A stretch of 8,046 bases of DNA from Bacteroidales bacterium. Lineage in GTDB: Bacteria > Bacteroidota > Bacteroidia > Bacteroidales > UBA932. This document shows, one piece after another, positions 5,971 to 8,046 of this stretch (positions are counted from its first letter, which is position 1; the number at the start of each line of letters is the position of its first letter). The stretch spans positions 1-8,046 of the forward strand of contig JAEENZ010000241.1 in NCBI GenBank assembly GCA_016283985.1. The letters run 5' to 3'. Below the pieces are notes generated by a model. The model saw only the letters and a list, made by a program, of their open reading frames with translations. It ran no database searches and had not been told where the DNA came from. Position numbers and translations under genes: made by a program.

Positions 5971-5979
5971 TATATTTGC
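5971..5979 (+). promoter_or_regulatory. -7 promoter element of the rhodanese-TlpA operon
   Basis: TATATTTGC is an exact TAnnTTTG element, 1 bp after the preceding stop and 19 bp before the ATG at 5999. An ATTG at 5945-5948, 22 bp upstream, is the best-spaced -33 candidate and lies inside the barrel gene. The identical nonamer precedes the abiE operon. Confidence 0.7.
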
Positions 5980-5998
5980 ATAGTAACACTCGAAAAGT

Positions 5999-6877
5999 AT
6001 GAAAGCATATATCGTCATGGCGTTTTCTCTTCTCAGCCTGTTTGCCTGCAGCGCAGGTTATAAGAACATCGATGTCGAACAGTTTGCCTCTGCAGTGAAG
6101 GAGGGCGCATGCATCCTGGATGTGCGCACACCTGAAGAGTTTGCGGAGGGGAGCATCCCCGGGGCGGTGAACGTGGATTGGAACGGGGAGGATTTCCTTG
6201 CAAAGGTGGATGCAGTTTTCGATGCATCCGAATCCCTTTATTTATATTGCAGGAGCGGACGCCGCAGCGCTGCCGCATCCAAGGCTTTGACCAAGGCCGG
6301 ATACAAGAAGGTCTTCAACCTTCTCGGAGGATACAATGCCTGGACGGAAGCTGGGAAGAACATCGACCAGGATCCGCAGTATGCCGTGAACCTGCTGCCG
6401 GCGGGTGCTGATGCCCCCGAGATCATACTCAAGGATATAGAAGGAAAGGAAGTGAAACTCAGCGACTTCCGCGGCAGGCAGGTGGTGCTCGTTTTCTGGG
6501 CATCCTGGTGCCCGGACTGCCGTGCAGAGGTGCCTGAACTCAAGGCCATGTATGCGAAAGCCGATCCGGCCAAAGTGCAGTTTGTGTCCGTATCCTTCGA
6601 CCGCGAGTTCGAGGCGCTCACAAAATTTGCGGCCGAGAACGATCTTCCCGGAGTGCAGCTCTTCGATCCTGCAGGCAAGAAAGAATCCAAGGTAGGTGCC
6701 GACTACGGCGTAAAGTGGATACCTTCTTTATATCTGATAGACGCGGAAGGCAAGGTGCAGCTCGGAACGGTGATGGCCTGGAAGATTGCTGCTGCCCTTA
6801 ACGGCGAAGCCATTCCTTCTCCCAGGCAGTCGAAAGCCCGTCAGCTCTGCGACGATCCCGACCATTGTTCCATTTAA
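5999..6877 (+). CDS. Lipoprotein fusing a rhodanese to a TlpA-type thioredoxin
   Basis: 292 residues. A lipoprotein signal ends at LFAC (lipidated Cys17). The following SAGY has no acidic residues, so the protein probably faces the periplasm rather than being exported to the surface. Residues about 22-120 form a rhodanese domain: ILDVRTPEEFAEGSIPGAVN, then catalytic Cys84 in CRSGRRS and a LLGGYNAW ending. Residues about 132-270 form a TlpA/AhpC-TSA-like thioredoxin: LSDFRGRQVVLVFWASW, redox CPDC (Cys171, Cys174) and the cis-Pro loop in WIPSLYLID (Pro242). Rhodaneses move sulfane sulfur; TlpA proteins reduce or exchange thiols. Both sites look intact. A C-terminal tail carries two more Cys (284, 290). 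It has its own promoter, and the next gene begins 12 bp after its stop. The physiological substrate is unknown. Confidence 0.92.
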   Translation: MKAYIVMAFSLLSLFACSAGYKNIDVEQFASAVKEGACILDVRTPEEFAEGSIPGAVNVDWNGEDFLAKVDAVFDASESLYLYCRSGRRSAAASKALTKAGYKKVFNLLGGYNAWTEAGKNIDQDPQYAVNLLPAGADAPEIILKDIEGKEVKLSDFRGRQVVLVFWASWCPDCRAEVPELKAMYAKADPAKVQFVSVSFDREFEALTKFAAENDLPGVQLFDPAGKKESKVGADYGVKWIPSLYLIDAEGKVQLGTVMAWKIAAALNGEAIPSPRQSKARQLCDDPDHCSI

Positions 6878-6889
6878 ACCGTGAAAGAC

Positions 6890-8046
6890 ATGAAAAAGAT
6901 TCTCTTATCCCTCATGGCGATCCTCCTTGCCTTGAATGCCGGGGCGCAGGTGAAACTTATCCGCAGCCTCAAGCCCGTCGAGTCGAGGAAGTACAAGCCG
7001 CAGATATACGATTATAAAAACAGGGAAACCTTCTACATCTCCATCCATCCCTACACGGACGGGTTCTCCCTTTGGAACGGTGTGCTCAACGACGAGGCAA
7101 AGGAATATGCCTATGCCGTTTTCTCGCTGAAAGGGGAGTACGACAAGATAAGTTTCGTGATGGGCCCCGGCCAGAGCTACAGCTCGGAGCCTAATCGTTT
7201 TGCCGCAAACGACAAGGGGGCCGACATCGTGCTGGTAAAGGCGGATGGGCGGAATCTGGTCGACGAGGTGGTGCGCTGCTGGGACGCCCCCAGAGAATAC
7301 GTCCTGGACATAAGCGGCGTGGACATACTCCGTTTCGAGAACTGGTCCGGCCTGGAGAGTATCTATTTCGGAGACGTCAAGCTTTGGAAGAAAGGCCAGA
7401 CACCTCAGCTCCCGCCCAGGCCCCAGGCAAACCTTGTGGCAAAGGAAAAGGTCAACCTGGTAGAGGACATCACGCCACATCTTATCTGCCACAGGGGCTG
7501 GTCGAAACCTATCACCACGCACGACTGGAGCGGCATCGAAGAGTGGAAGCACATGAGCATCAACCGCAACCAGTACTACTCCGGAATAGCCTTCAGTGCC
7601 AGCCAGGAACTGGGAGAGGGCATCAGCAGCGGCTTCGCCTACTTCTGGCTCCAGAAGGCTTTCGATAAGGTATCCTTCGTCATAGGACCGTGGGACCAGC
7701 AGAGTCACGGTGCCGAGGCCTGGTTCACCGTCAAGGGCGACGGCAAGATAATCTATGAGAAACTAGTTAAGCAGACGGACCTGGCGGAAACCGTGGTGCT
7801 GGACGTGACTGGCATCAACGTGCTCTCCATGCATTCCGGAGAGTTGGAGAAGATAAAAGACATGCTGGCCGGCATGAGCTTCGGCGTAGTGGATATCTAC
7901 GCCTACAAGAACGGCTGTCCGGATATTCCCACGCCCGGCCTGGCCAACGCCTCGCAGGCGAAGCTTGCCGCTCTTCCGGACGTGGCGAAACTCTGCTCCA
8001 ACATAAAGCCTTTCTCCGTCCGCGGTTCATCCAGCTTCGACAAGAC
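6890..8046 (+). CDS. Secreted protein with two NPCBM-like halves, 3' end outside window
   Basis: The frame is open to the right edge (385 complete codons), with no stop in the window. The ATG at 6890 gives MKKILLSLMAILLALNAGA, a signal peptide cut near Ala19/Gln20; an in-frame GTG at 6881 is less likely. Two halves are homologous: about 46-167 and 223-340. Compare YDKISFVMGP (84-93) with FDKVSFVIGP (258-267), and YVLDISGVDILRF (137-149) with VVLDVTGINVLSM (302-314). The DG-Vly-DvsGv-L pattern resembles NPCBM domains, beta-sandwich modules often attached to carbohydrate-active enzymes. No enzyme domain is visible yet; the missing C-terminus could hold one. It lies 12 bp after the rhodanese-TlpA gene and is probably in its operon. 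The domain name is a pattern judgement, not a database hit. Confidence 0.85.
   Translation, partial: MKKILLSLMAILLALNAGAQVKLIRSLKPVESRKYKPQIYDYKNRETFYISIHPYTDGFSLWNGVLNDEAKEYAYAVFSLKGEYDKISFVMGPGQSYSSEPNRFAANDKGADIVLVKADGRNLVDEVVRCWDAPREYVLDISGVDILRFENWSGLESIYFGDVKLWKKGQTPQLPPRPQANLVAKEKVNLVEDITPHLICHRGWSKPITTHDWSGIEEWKHMSINRNQYYSGIAFSASQELGEGISSGFAYFWLQKAFDKVSFVIGPWDQQSHGAEAWFTVKGDGKIIYEKLVKQTDLAETVVLDVTGINVLSMHSGELEKIKDMLAGMSFGVVDIYAYKNGCPDIPTPGLANASQAKLAALPDVAKLCSNIKPFSVRGSSSFDK

Noticed and set aside
6905..7708. 267-codon minus-strand ORF near the right end
   Set aside because: It is antisense to the NPCBM-like gene, which has a signal peptide and duplicated domains and stays open to the window edge. 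The minus frame shows no family motifs.
1..8046. CRISPR array, tRNA or rRNA genes, insertion sequences, attachment sites
   Set aside because: No regular direct repeats with spacers, no cloverleaf-like sequence, no transposase or integrase motifs and no IS-type terminal repeats were seen on either strand.

Overview
The window looks like a stretch of Bacteroidota (probably Bacteroidales) chromosome. It contains TAnnTTTG-type -7 elements next to start codons (two exact TATATTTGC copies). Shine-Dalgarno sequences are weak or absent. There are several Bacteroidota-style envelope proteins: Cys-lipoproteins, a short beta-barrel ending in Phe, a TlpA-type thioredoxin, a Cys-bearing leucine-rich-repeat-like surface lipoprotein and an NPCBM-like secreted protein. 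I see no tRNA, rRNA, CRISPR array, IS element or integrase, and every intergenic gap is under about 80 bp. I cannot name the genus.

Layout. (1) 1-635: two AT-rich unrecognised ORFs, the first cut by the left edge, with about 35% GC by eye. (2) 676-2555: a surface lipoprotein with a WGDG (PKD-like) segment and six 26-27-residue repeats, followed at once by a 186-191-residue protein of a Bacteroidota family with a helix-turn-helix-like N-terminus. (3) 2533-3947, minus strand: a type IV toxin-antitoxin pair, AbiEi antitoxin then AbiEii nucleotidyltransferase toxin, overlapping by ATGA. An exact -7 element upstream is framed by a perfect 12-bp inverted repeat that is a strong candidate autoregulatory operator. 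(4) 4019-5020 (minus) and 5064-5969 (plus): a transmembrane Hanks-type Ser/Thr kinase and a coiled-coil plus beta-barrel envelope protein, divergent across 43 bp with -7-like elements almost touching both start codons. (5) 5999-8046: a lipoprotein fusing a rhodanese to a TlpA-type thioredoxin, then a secreted protein made of two homologous NPCBM-like halves, truncated by the right edge.

How they may work together. The AbiE pair is a self-contained, autoregulated toxin-antitoxin/defence module; its GC is visibly lower than that of the flanking kinase, which suggests acquisition. The kinase and barrel protein probably share a regulatory region and may form an envelope signalling pair, but that is inferred from gene arrangement only. 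The rhodanese-thioredoxin lipoprotein and the NPCBM-like protein look co-transcribed and act outside the inner membrane. The points most worth checking are the AbiE operator, the compact divergent kinase/barrel promoter region, the rhodanese-TlpA fusion and the Cys-periodic repeat lipoprotein. I found no convincing wholly new multi-gene system.
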